DNA of 64,000 nucleotides from Lycorma delicatula (GCF_047948215.1 NC_134463.1:51884201-51948200); one strand, 5' to 3'; numbered from the stretch's first letter, positions 1 through 11,640 are shown. Numbers and translations are program-made. The notes: a model not told the origin generated them from the sequence alone.

Positions 1-513
1 ATTTTTTCACACCTTTTAAGGTTTAATTTCAAAATATCTAGATATATTTTCTGTATGTTACATAAAAATTACTCACACCAGAGATAGAGCTCATATATTC
101 ATTTGTTACGGAGGAATTAAAAAAATTGTAAATTTCATTGTTATTTTTTTTTAACTCTTTAAAAAGGGTTAACATGTTATTAAGCCTTTTAAAATGTTTG
201 TAAGTCATGAGTTATAAAGACAGTGATCAGTTTATTTCCAATAAGAATCATAAATAACTAAGCCAAATATTCCACCATTCTTATACTTAACCGTAATTTT
301 TTTTAAATTATGAATTAATAAAATTTTCCATTACTGACAACCCTTTTACAAAATCTAGGCAACTTGAACAATAATATACTTTAAGTAGAATGCATTGCTA
401 GTTGGTGCCTTAGTGTCCACCAGTTAACCGATTTACATATATCAGTATAAAAAAATAAATATTCTCTTTTGAAAATATGGATATGCTAAATTCTGTGGCT
501 GCGTACAAATTGT
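1..513. other. AT-rich intergenic DNA, nothing recognised
   Basis: I see no open frame of note, no repeat arms and no motif here. The composition is strongly A/T with homopolymer runs. Confidence 0.5.
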
Positions 514-785
514 TACTTCCTTGTACGAAGTAAAGGAAGTATTGTGTGATCGCAAAAAATTTCCGTTTTCAGATTTCAACGGAAATATCCATTTTGATCA
601 TCCCTGAATCCATTTTGACTAGTTTTGGCGTGACGTATGTATGTACGTATGTATCTCGCGTAACTTAAAAACGATTAGCCGTAAAATTTTGAAAGTTTGG
701 ATTTAGGATTGTTGTAACATCTAGTTGTGCACCTCCCCTTTTGATTGCAATTGACTAAATCAAAAGTGTCCAAAACCCCAAAATC
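514..785 (+). repeat. Dispersed repeat with terminal hairpin, truncated copy
   Basis: This block is the same repeat as 29143-29872. It begins TACTTCCTTGTACGAAGTA, and its first 28 bases fold into a 9-bp stem (TACTTCCTT with AAGGAAGTA). Shared landmarks with the second copy, in the same order, are the 'CAGATTTCAAC' block, 'AAATATCCATT', 'CCTGAATCCATTTT', a GTACGTATGTATCTC block, 'TGTTGTAACATCTAGTTG' and 'CAAAAGTGT'. Similarity fades near 785, so the right half seen in the other copy is missing. It has no coding capacity. It is probably a non-autonomous DNA element; no transposase partner is visible in the window. Confidence 0.65.
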
Positions 786-3112
786 ATTTAATCGTAAAAA
801 TATTTCGAACAAAGAAGATTGACTTTTTATTATATTATTTTGCATAATTTTTTTGGCGCAAGAAATATACAAAACATAAATTAAACGAGAAAAGTAAAAG
901 ATGTATAATTCTTTTTATTTTTATTTTAAAATATATTTTCGTTTATAAGAAAATTAATTCATTATAATCGTAATTTGATGAAATAATTAAAAATATTGAG
1001 TAAACCCACATACAAGCATCAAGTTTAACTCACTCACCACTGTGACTGACTGCATTAGCGTATAACCTCAAATAACTTACTGTATAAATTCAAATTGAGA
1101 TTATATTGTCTGTTGCTGACCTTAAATTGAGCGTAACTAAAGAACGACTTAACCAATCTTCATCAAATTTTTACATGCACAGCTGCACATACACTACTAC
1201 AACATATTTAAACTGCAATGAATTTTATCAAGTAGTTTTAGAGATTTCGAGTCAAAAATTTTATACATAAGCGTACTAATATATATATATGAAAATTATA
1301 CTTTCGGGAACGGTATTTTTGTTCTCATCATACTTCAAAACATAAAGAAACTTGAATTCTACCTCTAAATCCCACCATGCGACTGAAAGTAATACTGTGC
1401 TTTAAATCGAAAGTCGGTAAGAAAAAAATATAATTAAGAAAACTGTATTGTACTCCAACAAAGCTTGAAGAGTTACTGCTCTGTGTATATATAGTTGAAG
1501 GGATGAAAGAGATAATTAATGTATATTGAAGTAATAACATGAAATTAATGAAAGATATATCTTTTTTTGGGAAAAAGAATTGCTTACAACATATAATTAA
1601 CTGTTTCATTTCGTTTTATTAAATAATTTTCATTTATTAATTTTAAATGAAAACAAGCATTTAAGATAACAAATATGGAATAATAAACTATAAATCGATC
1701 ATTTTCTTTATTTGTAGATTGTAATTCTTTAAGGAGAACATCATGTGCAGTAAATTATTGAAATTTAATGTTTGATTGAACGTATATTTCTTTGTATGTT
1801 ATTCTTGACGCATAAAAAAATTCTCATTGTTTTAATCCCACATATTTTTTCTCATATAAAAGAATAGATTATTCTTTTAATCGATAAGTAAAATTTTCCA
1901 AGTTATGATATTTTACTAAAATAAAGCATTTCTAAGATTAATAACTACTTTATAAAAAGAAATTACCTTTAGTAAGACTATGAATAAATGTTAGAAAACT
2001 TTTACTGCGGTTAAGATTCTTTAACTCTGATTTATAATCCAGCAATATCTTTTTCTTTTCTACTGCATCAGTTGCAGGTGGAAACTTACATCCTACATTT
2101 AACACAATCAAACCAATCTGATTTAAGTCTTCTTTTTTTCTGGTTTTCTACCTTCGATCACTCTTTCCGTTAGAGCTTTTTGTACTTCTCCAACAACCTT
2201 TCTTCATATGACCTACTATTTCAACTTTTCTTTTGTAATAGCGTTTCCTGAATTTACTGCAGTTTCCTTTTACTTCTATTATTCTTTTTATTATCTCATA
2301 AATATTTATGCCTTATAGTTGTTTATTAATTTGGTTTTTTTTTAATAGTAAAAAAAATTATAAGTATTGAAATTCGTAAATAAGAGTTTGAAAAAATATT
2401 TTTTTTTAATAATTTAAACTTAGATACGTTTTTCGGCTGTTAGACAATAATTATCATTATGTACAGAAAAATAAAAACAAAATAAATAAATATTTATCTT
2501 TTCACGTGTATTAAGATTATATATAAATAAATACGGGTTTTTTTATGACTACTTCATGACAAGCTTGAAACTTGGGCGGTGCGATTACAAAATAAAATAA
2601 AATTTTAATTTATAAAAAATAATATACATATTATATATAAATATATACATACATGAAACAGAATGTTTCAGAAAGTTTTTTCCATACTTCATAGGCGTAT
2701 TCCTTTCATCTAAATTATTTATAAAGTACATATAAACATAGATCTTAAAAATTCATTGTTTTTGAGTTACGGTTAGTAAATGATTTCTGCTCTAAAGCTC
2801 AAATAGCGCAAGACAAAAGCTCTATTGATAAAAATTACTGTGTAAAATTAGTGGTCATATATGCAATCTTGAATTAGAGATTAGATAAAATGGGTACCAG
2901 AATAATATATTTAGTAGTTTTCGAAAAAAATTGTAAAACCTAAAAATTTGGAGTTAAAAATCACGAGTTTCTAGGTTTGACCTAAAACTACTTGATTAAA
3001 TTGAAAATAACTAAAAAAACGTGTACACAAAACTTGTAGAACATTTTACTTATGATGAAGTCGTATAAAAATTTGTTGAAATCGATTTTTATTAAAGCAA
3101 AATACAATTTCT
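786..3112. other. AT-rich DNA with no recognised gene
   Basis: There are short open frames (for example around 1328-1609 on the minus strand) but none has a recognisable motif. 2010-2290 is pyrimidine-rich, and its minus-strand translation is lysine/arginine-rich without a diagnosable domain. 1020-1260 and 2780-3100 read like old non-coding repeats, but I see no partner copy in this window. Confidence 0.45.
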
Positions 3113-3300
3113 TGGGTTCAAATCCTAATAAAGATTACTTTATTAGATGACTTTATCCTAATAAAGATGACTTTTATTCCGATCTGAATACTAGATCGTG
3201 AATACCGGTGTTCTTTGGTGGATGGATTTCAATTAAGCACACGTCTCAGGAGTAATCGACTTGAGTTTATTCAAGACTACAAATTTACTAGTACAGTACA
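3113..3300 (+). mobile_element. SINE family A, 5'-truncated copy
   Basis: The copy starts at a B-box-like GGTTCAAATCCTA (about 3115-3127), an internal pol III promoter element. It continues with the family A body: 'GAATACTAGATCGTGAATACC', 'GGTGTTCTTTGGTGG', 'TTTCAATTAAGCACACGTC' and 'CTCAGGAGTAATCGAC'. The A-box head is absent, and the spacer after the B box is expanded by a short duplication of 'CCTAATAAAGAT'. An open frame of 75 codons from 3215 is a by-product of the SINE body and not a gene. Confidence 0.7.
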
Positions 3301-3848
3301 TTACACTGATAAGTCGCTAACGACTTTAATTGTCGATGCGGCTATAAATAAAAATATTAAAACAAACAACAAAAAACAGTTTCCAGACCTATGTTTGTAT
3401 GAAAATTTTTATTCTTTTTTAAGACAGAAATGCGAGTATTAATTACAGCACTCAGTTTTTGAAACAAATATATATATTTACATGTGTATTAGTTAATCAT
3501 ATAATTTTTTTTCAGCCACTTCACAAAGTATAAAATTAAAGAACGTTCTTACATTTACTGTTTTTTTGCTCATCATAAGCACAACTTCAGTAATGTTTTC
3601 TTTAATTTTTTTCTGCTTTCTTTACATTTACACATTAAAATAAAATCTAATACATTAAAATCTATAGAACAAATATTCCTTCAGTCAGAAAATTTTTTTT
3701 AAAGATTTAAAAGGTTGTTAATATTTAAAATTTGTCTTAAAATATGTTACCTGTTTGTTAATACAGTAATGTACTAATTATTTGATTTATGAAAATTCTT
3801 ATCGTTGTATGTAATATGGACTACAAAAAGTTTAATTTAAATAAATTA

Positions 3849-3872
3849 ATAATATATATATATATATATATT
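3849..3872. repeat. (AT)n microsatellite
   Basis: An uninterrupted TA/AT dinucleotide run within AT-rich flanks, directly upstream of a LINE 3' end. Confidence 0.9.
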
Positions 3873-3889
3873 TAATTATATAAATGCGG

Positions 3890-4255
3890 AAGTTTTTGGC
3901 GGTTCAGTTCATTTGCAACAGCATCAGGCGAGAAGCTAAGGACCATTTGCTTTCAGATTTTCAGGATATATTTGTGTTATCCCAAGGAAGGTCATTGATC
4001 GAAACCCTAGTCCCCTTAGGGGTGAAGTTGTAAATTTTTCTTCTTGTACTACCATAAGTTTGATCAATTACTAAGAGGTAATTAGGTCTTCTTGGCGGTT
4101 TCCCAGGAGGTGGAGTCCTAGGGATGGAGGTTTAGTCGGCAGTGCGCAGGAATACATACGCAATTTCTGTAACAGCTTGCAGAACCTGTTAGTGAATCCA
4201 AAATTGTTTCGGCACCCGTAAATGGGGTTCCTCCACCTCAAAAAAAAGAAAAAAA
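3890..4255 (+). mobile_element. LINE 3' untranslated end with A-rich tail
   Basis: A block distinctly richer in G and C than its surroundings that ends in GGGGTTCCTCCACCTC followed by an A-rich tail (AAAAAAAAGAAAAAAA, about 4238-4256). This is the usual look of a 5'-truncated non-LTR retrotransposon 3' UTR. No reverse-transcriptase coding sequence precedes it, so only the tail was inserted or has survived. The assignment rests on the composition step and the oriented poly-A tail; the family is not determined. It is unlike the 3' ends of the R1-like elements at 20840-21120 and 56944-57313. Confidence 0.5.
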
Positions 4256-6069
4256 GCCTTCTTCATCCTAATTACTTTTGATTTCGTTTTTCGACTTAAA
4301 AATAATAGACTATGCGTTTTATAACACATCCGATTATCAGCTTCATAGTTCTTGACCCTTTAGCGAGATATAGAGCAGTCTAGGGTTATGAAAAGGGGAA
4401 AGAAAAGGAATATGTTCAAATATAGTAGAAGTAAATTAGAGATTTTATTTCAAAAACGAGGGAAACGTTGGAGGAAGAGAGCTTTTTAGGCTTTAATTGC
4501 TATTTATCAGTATTATTCTCACAACCATGAGGATAACGAACACAGCGAGATTCCTGGCTAGTCGAGAAAGGCTAGTATTATATATGTATCAAATTTGACC
4601 ATACATTAAATTTAGTTTATACATCTATTTTTACAGTAAACAGAATAATTTTTTTCAATTTTAGTTCTGAATGTAATTTTATATTGAAGGCAAAGTAATC
4701 TTAAGCAAAGAATAATAGAAAATATTTCATTGATTTTGATATTCATTACTAAGCGAGTGTGTAGTATTGATATGCAGTTTTCATACTTTTGTATCAAAAC
4801 CATTAGGCTAAAAAAATTATAAAAATATATTACATAAAATATATTTTTAAAAAATAGATATTAGTGTATGTTTGTTTGAACATCCTAACATGCATACATT
4901 TATATATATTTTTTTAAACAATTCCACTTGTATAGGTTGAACATATGAAGTCAGGTCTAATATCGTTATAGAGTTGTTTATCGTTAAAAGTATATTTAAA
5001 TTTTGTTACTCCAATTTTCATTCATTAAGCATTTTCTTTTATTTGAAGATAAATGAAACGCGTTTTTCTAGAAACATTTACGTAACTTTACCTAAAATTA
5101 CTTGAAATACTTTAAAACATTACAATTTATTTTTGCTAAAATAATATGATTTTTTATTTTTGTTAATAAATGAATTTATTTTTCTTTAAAAATATTTTAT
5201 TTCCAGTTGTATATTTTGCTACTTATGTATTTCACTGATACAACTACGTCGATTAAATTAAAATTATCCAACATATTTTTTTCAAATAATTTTATTTCAA
5301 AATTCGCCTATTAAAGTACCTTTAACGTGCAGGTTTGAATCTTTTAAATTAGTCTTTCCAAGCGTAAATCCTCCAGTTTTAACAACATTTAATCCCATTC
5401 TTACCCATAGTAATTATAGGGAGTATGGACCCTTATTTAACTAAAGCAGGAAAATATCCTTTTTAATCCTTAAAGAGTACAAATTAAGAGCTTTTCATTT
5501 GCTATATTAATTTTAATGTGTTTAATTATAAATTCTTCGGCTTATTTTGAAATGTTTTGCTTATTATTCCGACTAAATCTCTTTATATATTATAAAATTA
5601 AATCGTTAAATTTTTATGATTACATTACTGCTAAATATAATATTTCATAAGAAAACTTATAATTATTATCAGTATATAAATTTCCCCATTTCAAATAAAA
5701 GAACATTAATATAATTCAATATTAGATATATGTTTTACCATATTATATAAATTATAAATTACATTTTTTAGGTAATTTTAATATTTTTATATTAAGAAAA
5801 AATCAAATTAACAATAAAATTATTAACAAAAGAAATTAAGCTGGATTCAAAAAAACTTGACAGATTTCAATGTATATATTTTATATTTATTTTTTTAATT
5901 GATAGGTGATGGTTTAAAATTTGATCTTTTCTTTAATTCCTTGTTGTATAAAATTTATCTGCAAATCTATTTCTCTCATTAAAATAAATAATTGATTCGT
6001 TTTGAAACTATAAATAGAGAAAATCTCGGTCGCAATATTGTAGCTATTCTACATAATTAAAATTCAGGC
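4256..6069. other. AT-rich DNA with no recognised gene
   Basis: Long A/T tracts and only short open frames without motifs. 4320-4560 is slightly less AT-rich but gives no recognisable protein on either strand. Confidence 0.5.
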
Positions 6070-6640
6070 GTGATCGTGCATTGTCGTTTAAACCGCACTG
6101 CTGAAAGAGCTGAAAGAAAATGTCTCCGCGAGTAATAACATTATTCCCAAACTGTTAGGTTCGACAGGGCACACAATCAGTAATATTTCAGACCAAGACA
6201 AAAACAGGAGAATACGCAGCCCCACTACGGGAACACTAGGAATGTTGGTGTAACTCTGAATAATACAGTGCGCCATGTAACTGGTTGTCTGAAATAGAGA
6301 CCAGTCCACAGGATTTACTCTATTCTGTATAACATTTTCTAGCTTAAGACGGAGAATGGCAGGAGAAATTGAGAGGAAAAACCATAAGATGACACTAAAC
6401 TCCTATGTAGTGGTAACCATGTAGTGGTCCATTCTTGGCTTAGATCTAGAAGTAAGTTTATCCATAGAACAGCACCCCTGGAGAATCACCTAAAACCTGC
6501 TCGAGTAGTTCTGGAGGAAGAATTACCAGATAAAACGGGTCTTGTACTCAAAGAAGAACTTCTTAGAGGACGTCAGCTGCCATATACAAAATATAACCTA
6601 ATTACAACTCGGAAAATTCGACATTGTGATTGGCAATGAA
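6070..6640 (+). pseudogene. Decayed LINE reverse transcriptase, C-terminal part
   Basis: Plus-strand translation gives scattered remnants of the region downstream of a LINE reverse-transcriptase core. The clearest is 'LNNTVRHVTGCLK' (about 6258-6300), which resembles the conserved 'LN-TMR-V-G-LKSTP' block of insect LINE C-termini. After it comes a short piece with arginine/lysine-rich character and then 'RSRSKFIHRTAPLE' (about 6436-6485). Stops and frame changes interrupt it throughout. It lies back to back with an oppositely oriented LINE piece (6640-7110), so at least two insertion events are involved. An unrelated chance frame cannot be fully excluded. Confidence 0.4.
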
Positions 6641-7110
6641 AATTTGGCTTTCTGATTGGTTAAAAAAATTTGTATTGAATGTCGCGTTTGGACGACACGT
6701 ATTGATTTCAGCATCTCTTTTTTGAATCTGTCATAAGTATACTGACATCCACCTCGTGTTTTATAAAGGCAGTTAGATTTTCGAATGTTGGACGTTTCTT
6801 GAAAGTGTTGTATGTTTTTCTTCCTTTTTAGCGCTTCAATTATTTCATAATTTCATTACGGAAGGAATGGCTTCTTGAGTTTCCTGGATGTTCTGGGAAT
6901 ATATCTAAATGACGAGTCAAACATAGTATGGGATATAGCATCGACATAATTTCTGATAATTCCAGTTGTTCCGGGGAGTTTCGTATCAACAGTGACGCTC
7001 GTCTAATCTGCCTTACCAAACAACCATCTTTTTGGGATGGGAATTATAATAATTAAAAGATAAGTTTAGATTTTTCTTTTCCGCGTTCAATTTGATCTGA
7101 CCCTTATATA
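6640..7110 (-). pseudogene. Decayed I-like LINE, endonuclease/RT linker
   Basis: On the minus strand the block between the endonuclease and reverse-transcriptase domains of an I-type LINE can be followed. A segment reading 'IPRTSRKLKKPFLP' (about 6850-6900) is followed by a lost tryptophan pair (now stops) and then 'KTYNTFKKRPTFENLTAF' (about 6770-6825). This corresponds to the 'IP...VPWWN...RR...T-ENL--FK' layout of that clade. A weak trace continues to about 7110. Stops and frameshifts show it is dead. Identification is by pattern and has not been tested by alignment. Confidence 0.5.
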
Positions 7111-7703
7111 AGATTGAGTGCATTAAAATCATTCATTAACAGAATGGGTGAGGTAAGCTGGGTAATGAAACGCGTTGCTTCATTTTTCTTTCAATTAAAA
7201 TCGGCAAGTATGTGATGCAGAAAGTAAACTGTAGAGGACGATTCATTCTGATTGCGATCGCTTGCAGATTTGTATTTATTTCAACCGCTTCGGTGGTAGT
7301 TTTAATCGACGTTAATTTATTAGTTTAGTCGACCACCTACACAATTTATAAAACGAAAAAAAGATTGATTTACTACTTAAATTTAATTAAATTAAACACT
7401 TATCACTACAATTGTACGTTAACAAAATTAAAATTACATAAATAAAAATATTTTGTTACGAAATTCAATAATGAATATTATCTTTTATAAACATCTAATA
7501 TATTTTTAGAATTATATTTTGTAAAAAAAACTAATTTCAAAACTTACTTTCTATTTAAATACTATATAGTTATATTATAAGAAGTTACTCAAGTTGTAGC
7601 AATAATTTTATAAATGAAGGAAAACTATTATTTGAAATAAATAGTAATTGTGTTAAGCCCGTTGGTATAAGTATATAATTACCATTAAGATACAAATAAT
7701 AGC
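7111..7703. other. AT-rich DNA with no recognised gene
   Basis: 7140-7320 is somewhat less AT-rich and might belong to the neighbouring LINE, but no motif survives. The rest is A/T-rich and featureless. Confidence 0.4.
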
Positions 7704-7980
7704 TTACCAACAATTGAATTCGAAGCGTTTAAACACTTTTGAATTAAATCTTTGGCGGTTAATGAAGTCTACCGAGATTTTGGGACGAGTTATTTTTAAG
7801 AACAGTTTGAAAGTGATTGGCGCAAAATTATGGCAGTTATCGGTACCACAAAAAAGTGAAATACATGTATATATATATATATAAACTTTTGACCTGGCGC
7901 TGGTTTTGGGTCTGAGGAATGAGAAACGCGAAGATATGTGGAAAATTTGTGGAAGTTGAATCATGGTACCCATTACAATA
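7704..7980 (-). repeat. Dispersed repeat, copy 1
   Basis: The reverse complement of this block aligns by eye with 21718-21990. Shared landmarks in the same order are 'ACCATGATTC-ACTTCC', 'TTC-ACATATCTTCGCGTTTC', 'AAAGTTTATATATA' or a close variant, a TA microsatellite, 'CACTTTC-AA-TGTT' and 'AAAAATAACTC'. It carries an 89-codon open frame on the minus strand, but the second copy does not preserve that frame, so I treat it as non-coding. It looks like a medium-copy transposable-element fragment of unknown class. Confidence 0.6.
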
Positions 7981-8327
7981 GGTAGCTTTCTTATGAAATC
8001 TATCTAATAAGATAAGGTGAGTGGAAAATTAAAGAACTTTGCATGAGCAAACGCCCTCTGAAAGTAGAAAATATTATTTTGTTTTTTAACTTATAAACGA
8101 GCTTTGTAAGTTTAAATTACTTTTTACATTTACGAGACTTTAAAATAAATTATATAAATCACAACTTCATAAGAATATACTTTAAATATGGAAAGACATC
8201 GAGAAATATACAATTGCACTATTAAAATAAAATTCTTAAGTAAGACAAAAAATACCAATACTTAATTCCTGGTAGTAAGTAAGTAATTACTAGTAGTAAT
8301 ATATTTCTAGTTAATATTGTATTCTTA
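7981..8327. other. AT-rich DNA with no recognised gene
   Basis: Featureless A/T-rich sequence up to the poly-T that marks the 3' end of the next LINE. Confidence 0.5.
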
Positions 8328-8424
8328 TTTTTTTTTTGTCTTCAGTCATTTGACTGGTTTGATGCAGCTCTCCAAGATTTCCTATCTAGTGCTAGACGTT
8401 TTATTTCAGTATACCCTCTACATC

Positions 8425-9160
8425 CTACATCCCTAACAATTTGTTTACATATTCCAAACGTGGCCTGCCTACACAATTTTTTCCTTCTACCTGTCCTTCC
8501 AATATTAAAGCGACTATTCCAGGATGCCTTAGTATGTGGCCTATAAGTCTGTCTCTTCTTTTAACTATATTTTTCCAAATGCTTCTTTCTACATGTATTT
8601 GCCGCAACACCTCTTCATTTGTCACTTTATCCACCCATCTGATTTTTAACATTCTGCTGTAGCACCACATTTCAAAAGCATCTAATCATTTCTTCTCAGG
8701 TACGCCGATCTTTCAGGTTTTACATCCATATAAAGCGACACTCCAAACATTTTTTCCTGATATTTAAATTAGTTCTTGATGTTAACAAATTATATTTCTG
8801 ACTGAAGGCTCGTTTCGCTTGTGCTATTCGGCATTTTATATCGCTCCTGCTTCGTCCATCTTTAGTAATTCTACTTCCCAAATAACAAAATTCTTCTACC
8901 TCCATAATTTTTTCTCCCCCTATTTTCACATTCAGTAGTCCATCTTTGTTATTTCTACTACATTTCATTACTTTCGATTTGTTCTTGTTTATTTTCATGC
9001 GATAGTTCTTGCGTAGGACTTCATCTATGCCATTCATTGTTTCTTCTAAATCCTTTTTACTCTCGGCAAGAATTACTATATCATCAGCAAATCGTAGCAT
9101 CTTTATCTTTTCACCTTGTACTGTTACTCTGAATCTAAATTGTTCTTTAACAATTGGCAT
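8425..9160 (-). pseudogene. RTE-like reverse transcriptase, C-terminal fragment
   Basis: A 146-codon open frame (9160-8720) starts just upstream of the catalytic box and contains FADDIVILAE, the form of the YxDD motif used by many insect LINEs. The thumb-like segment 'KINKNKSKVMKCSR' and 'EEFCYLGSRIT', a block conserved in this LINE group, follow. After a frame break near 8720 the tail continues in an 81-codon frame (8670-8425) with 'RWVDKVTNEEVLRQI', 'RLIGHILRHPG' and 'VGRPRLEYV', the usual C-terminal end of these proteins. Compared with the copy at 15155-15850 it has lost the stretch around the 'YGCETWT' motif. RNA-directed DNA synthesis would be the ancestral role; the fingers and palm start are absent, so it is dead. 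Confidence 0.85.
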
Positions 9161-9161
9161 T

Positions 9162-9189
9162 TGGTATTAATTTGCATTAATACCAAAAA
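9162..9189. repeat. Inverted repeat at LINE/insert junction
   Basis: TTTGGTATTAA and TTAATACCAAA form a perfect 11-bp inverted repeat around a 6-base loop, exactly where LINE similarity stops. The same structure is at 15850-15877 in the second copy. Confidence 0.75.
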
Positions 9190-9400
9190 TTTCAATTTTT
9201 AGAAGATAAACAAGCAAAGTACAAGATACTGAACGAACAAGGTAAAAAAAAAAAATACGAAGCGAAAAATGTTGTCTAAACCAAATGAATTATAAAAAAA
9301 TAAATTCACATTTAAATATGAATAAAATTGATACTAAACAATTTTAAAAACGGAATAATTAAAATAAACTAAGATTTTTTTAAATTTATAAAATAGTCAA

Positions 9401-9500
9401 GGTCTGGTCTAGTAGTTAACTCGTTTTTACAAATCCGTTGTTTAAGAACTGATTTCTGAAATTCAAATCCTAGTAAAGGGTAGTTGTTTTACATAGATTA
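9401..9500 (+). mobile_element. SINE family A, head fragment inside the LINE
   Basis: It carries the A-box-like GGTCTAGTAGTTAACTCG and the B-box-like ATTCAAATCCTAGTAAAG of family A. It is cut off after 'GAAAACT', where LINE endonuclease sequence resumes. The matching position in the second composite copy (16085-16222) continues further into the SINE, so this end was probably created by a deletion. The shared bases GAAAACT could have acted as microhomology. Confidence 0.7.
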
Positions 9501-9505
9501 GAAAA

Positions 9506-10055
9506 CTATTTGAAAGCAATTACTAAATTATACTTCCTGCAAAACTCTATAAGTCGGTCCCCTCTTTCATTCCTTTTGCCCAGCCCGTATTCACTCACTA
9601 TATTTCCTTCCTTGCCTTTTCCAATGCTTGCATTCCAATCTCCAACTATTGTTAAATTTTCATCTCCTTTTATGTGTTTAATTGCTTCATCAATCTCTTC
9701 GTATACACACTCTACCTCATCATCATCATGGACGCTTATAGGCATATAGACGTTAACAAACGTTGTCGGTTTAGGTTTTGATTTTATCCTTATTACAATG
9801 ATTCTATCGCTATGCGTTTTGAAATACTCTACTCTCTTCCCTATCTTCCTGTTCATTATGAAACCTACTCCTGCCTGCCCATTATTTGAAGCTGAGTTAA
9901 TTATTCTAAAATCACCTGACCAAAAGTCGCCTTCTTCTTCCCACCGAACCTCACTAATTCCTACTACATCCACATTTATCCTATCCATTTCCCTTTTTAA
10001 ATTTTCTAGCCTACCAACCTTTTTTAAACTTCTAACATTCCACGCTGCGACTCGT
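9506..10055 (-). pseudogene. LINE endonuclease (exonuclease-endonuclease-phosphatase fold)
   Basis: The frame opens upstream of the first methionine at 9988 with 'AAWNVRSL', the typical first strand of LINE apurinic-type endonucleases. It continues with GISEVRWEE (catalytic Glu), 'AGVGFIMNRKIG', 'VNVYMP' and VGDWNASIG (catalytic Asp and Asn), ending at 'RKYNLVIAFK', where a stop falls at the SINE junction. The Asp/His pair that normally closes the domain lies beyond the break and is missing. This enzyme class nicks genomic DNA to prime reverse transcription. The domain is identical in type to proteins often labelled craniofacial development protein 2-like in insect genomes, which are really LINE fragments. 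Confidence 0.85.
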
Positions 10056-10074
10056 AGAATGTTATTTTTTTAAT

Positions 10075-10470
10075 TTTCTGGTGACCCCTTCCTTAGTAGT
10101 CCCCAGCCGGAGATCCGAACGGGGGACTAGTTAACCTCCGGAATATTTTACCAAGGAAGGCGCCTCCATCATTGATATATAAAAATGCAGAGAGCCACAT
10201 TGTCTTGGAAAAAAAGCAGCTGTAGTTTTCCATTGCTTTCAGCTGCACAGTACTCAGAGGACTGAGTGATGTTGATACGGCCGTTTAAGTCGTCCTGACT
10301 CACGCCCCTAACAACTACTGAAAGAGCTGCTGCCCTCTTTCAGGAATCATTCCTTAGTTTGGCTCTCAACAGATACCTCTCCGATATGGTTGCACCTTCG
10401 GTCCAGCTACTCTGTATCCCTGAGCACTCAAGCCCCCTCACCAACGGCAAGGTCTCATGATTCATAGAGG
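10075..10470 (-). mobile_element. RTE-like LINE 5' leader
   Basis: This G/C-richer block lies directly upstream of the endonuclease frame on the minus strand. It ends abruptly at about 10470, next to featureless AT-rich DNA. It contains short inverted motifs such as 'AGTCCCC-AGCCGGAGATC...GGGGGACT' (10098-10128). I read it as the 5' UTR of the LINE, which would mean the 5' end of this copy is nearly complete even though its middle is deleted. The boundary is judged from composition. Confidence 0.5.
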
Positions 10471-11169
10471 AGGATTGTATTCTATTTGTGACATATAATA
10501 TGCTAAATCACTGATTCTGCATAAAAAAGTACATATTATCCGTTAATATTTTGTTTTGTTTTTTTTTTAATTTATTACAAAATAAATTTTCTATAATTTA
10601 CTTACTTTATCTTTAAATAAATTAAATTGCTTGAAAGAAATTATAAATTAAATAAGTATTGACATCTTTTTCTAAAATTTGATTTTTATAAACACAATTT
10701 AAAATAATTAAATTATTAAGGATTTTATCTAAAATATAATTAATTTAAAAGTTTATAAATATGAAGTCGATGTTTTAAATTTGTAAATAATTAAAAGTAA
10801 TAAAATTAACTTAAAAAATTAAACTTACAAAATTTTAAATCTACTAAATTCTACTTTTTTAGAGTTTATTTTATGAAATCTTAACAGAAAATAGAACTGA
10901 ATTTTTTGCTCAGTGTTAAAATGGAGAACAAAGAAAATGTAATCAATCGTAGAAAGCGTGATTGATGTTTCCTTACAGAATAATGTTATTGTCCGTTTAA
11001 GTTCTAGCATACGGTTAATTTATCTCTCAACTTGTTATATTGTGAATTGCTAAAAACAAGTAAAAAAATAATAACTAAAAAAAACACACCAATTGAAATT
11101 TATCAGTTGTTTCTTTTATTTTTTTCTCTATTATATGGTAAAATTGAATGCATTATGATCATTTTATTT
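10471..11169. other. AT-rich DNA with no recognised gene
   Basis: Almost pure A/T-rich sequence, with an unremarkable 61-codon minus-strand frame at 10825-11010. Confidence 0.5.
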
Positions 11170-11640
11170 GAGTGCTTAAAAATAATAAGGCACTCAGAAT
11201 TGTAACGTTCTTAAATCAGCTTAAATCAGCAGAAGCGAACTTAGGCGGAACAAAGAGAACTGGTAGAAAACCTTGCGTTTCAGACGATATATTGCAGCTG
11301 ATGGATGAACGTAGAAAATATAAGAATTATTACCAATTTTTCATCCAAACACATAAAGATGTAGAATAATGTGACATATAGGCCACTACATTTATTTTAG
11401 CACGGTTATAATCACTTTCTTAAAAGGACCTACAAATTACTGAAGGAGGAAGTATTAACATAAGAAAAAATAATGAAATGTAGTAAGAAAGGAAGGATCT
11501 ATTAAAAGTGGAATGGGTAATCAACCTGTCGAAAAATTAATTAAGGCAGTAAATGTACTAAAAGAGTGATTTCAGGAAGTAAGTAGCCACTCCACTTAAA
11601 ACGGCTTAAAACTTGAGCGTATCTTTACCTGTTATGAACT
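11170..11640 (+). pseudogene. RTE-like LINE, endonuclease/RT linker fragment
   Basis: A 65-codon frame (11172-11369) reads 'GRKPCVSDDILQLMDERRK', matching the common linker pattern in which a Trp/Ile-Thr-Glu motif is followed by 'LM-ERR-YKN'. Downstream, after stops, 'ITEGGSINIRKNN' and 'LLKVEWVINL' resemble the start of the reverse-transcriptase domain ('I...G..L...E....RW..Y'). The frame is broken and ends near 11640. It is in the opposite orientation to the composite LINE at 8329-10470, so it is a separate insertion. Confidence 0.45.

Larger units (their letters stand above)
8329..10470 (-). mobile_element. Composite RTE-like LINE with internal deletion and SINE insert
   Basis: Read on the minus strand, the element runs as follows. 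A G/C-richer 5' leader covers 10075-10470, an apurinic-type endonuclease domain about 10055-9506, and a non-LINE segment 9500-9165. The C-terminal part of the reverse transcriptase and its tail domain cover 9160-8425, followed by a short 3' UTR and a poly-A tail (T-run at 8329-8340 on the plus strand). The central reverse-transcriptase region is missing and replaced by an AT-rich stretch plus the head of a family A SINE (9401-9500). The same LINE-AT-rich-SINE arrangement recurs at 15008-16222, with the same poly-A boundary. The element is non-functional as it stands, although both coding pieces have long clean frames, which argues for a fairly recent origin. Confidence 0.75.

Noticed and set aside
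1328..1609. 93-codon minus-strand frame with hydrophobic stretch
   Set aside because: AT-driven Phe/Ile/Leu composition; no motif or codon-use evidence.
2010..2290. Minus-strand lysine/arginine-rich frame that might be an exon
   Set aside because: No recognisable domain, an internal stop, and the region is simply pyrimidine-rich on the plus strand.
8441..8662. Plus-strand 73-codon frame
   Set aside because: It is the antisense shadow of the LINE C-terminal frame.
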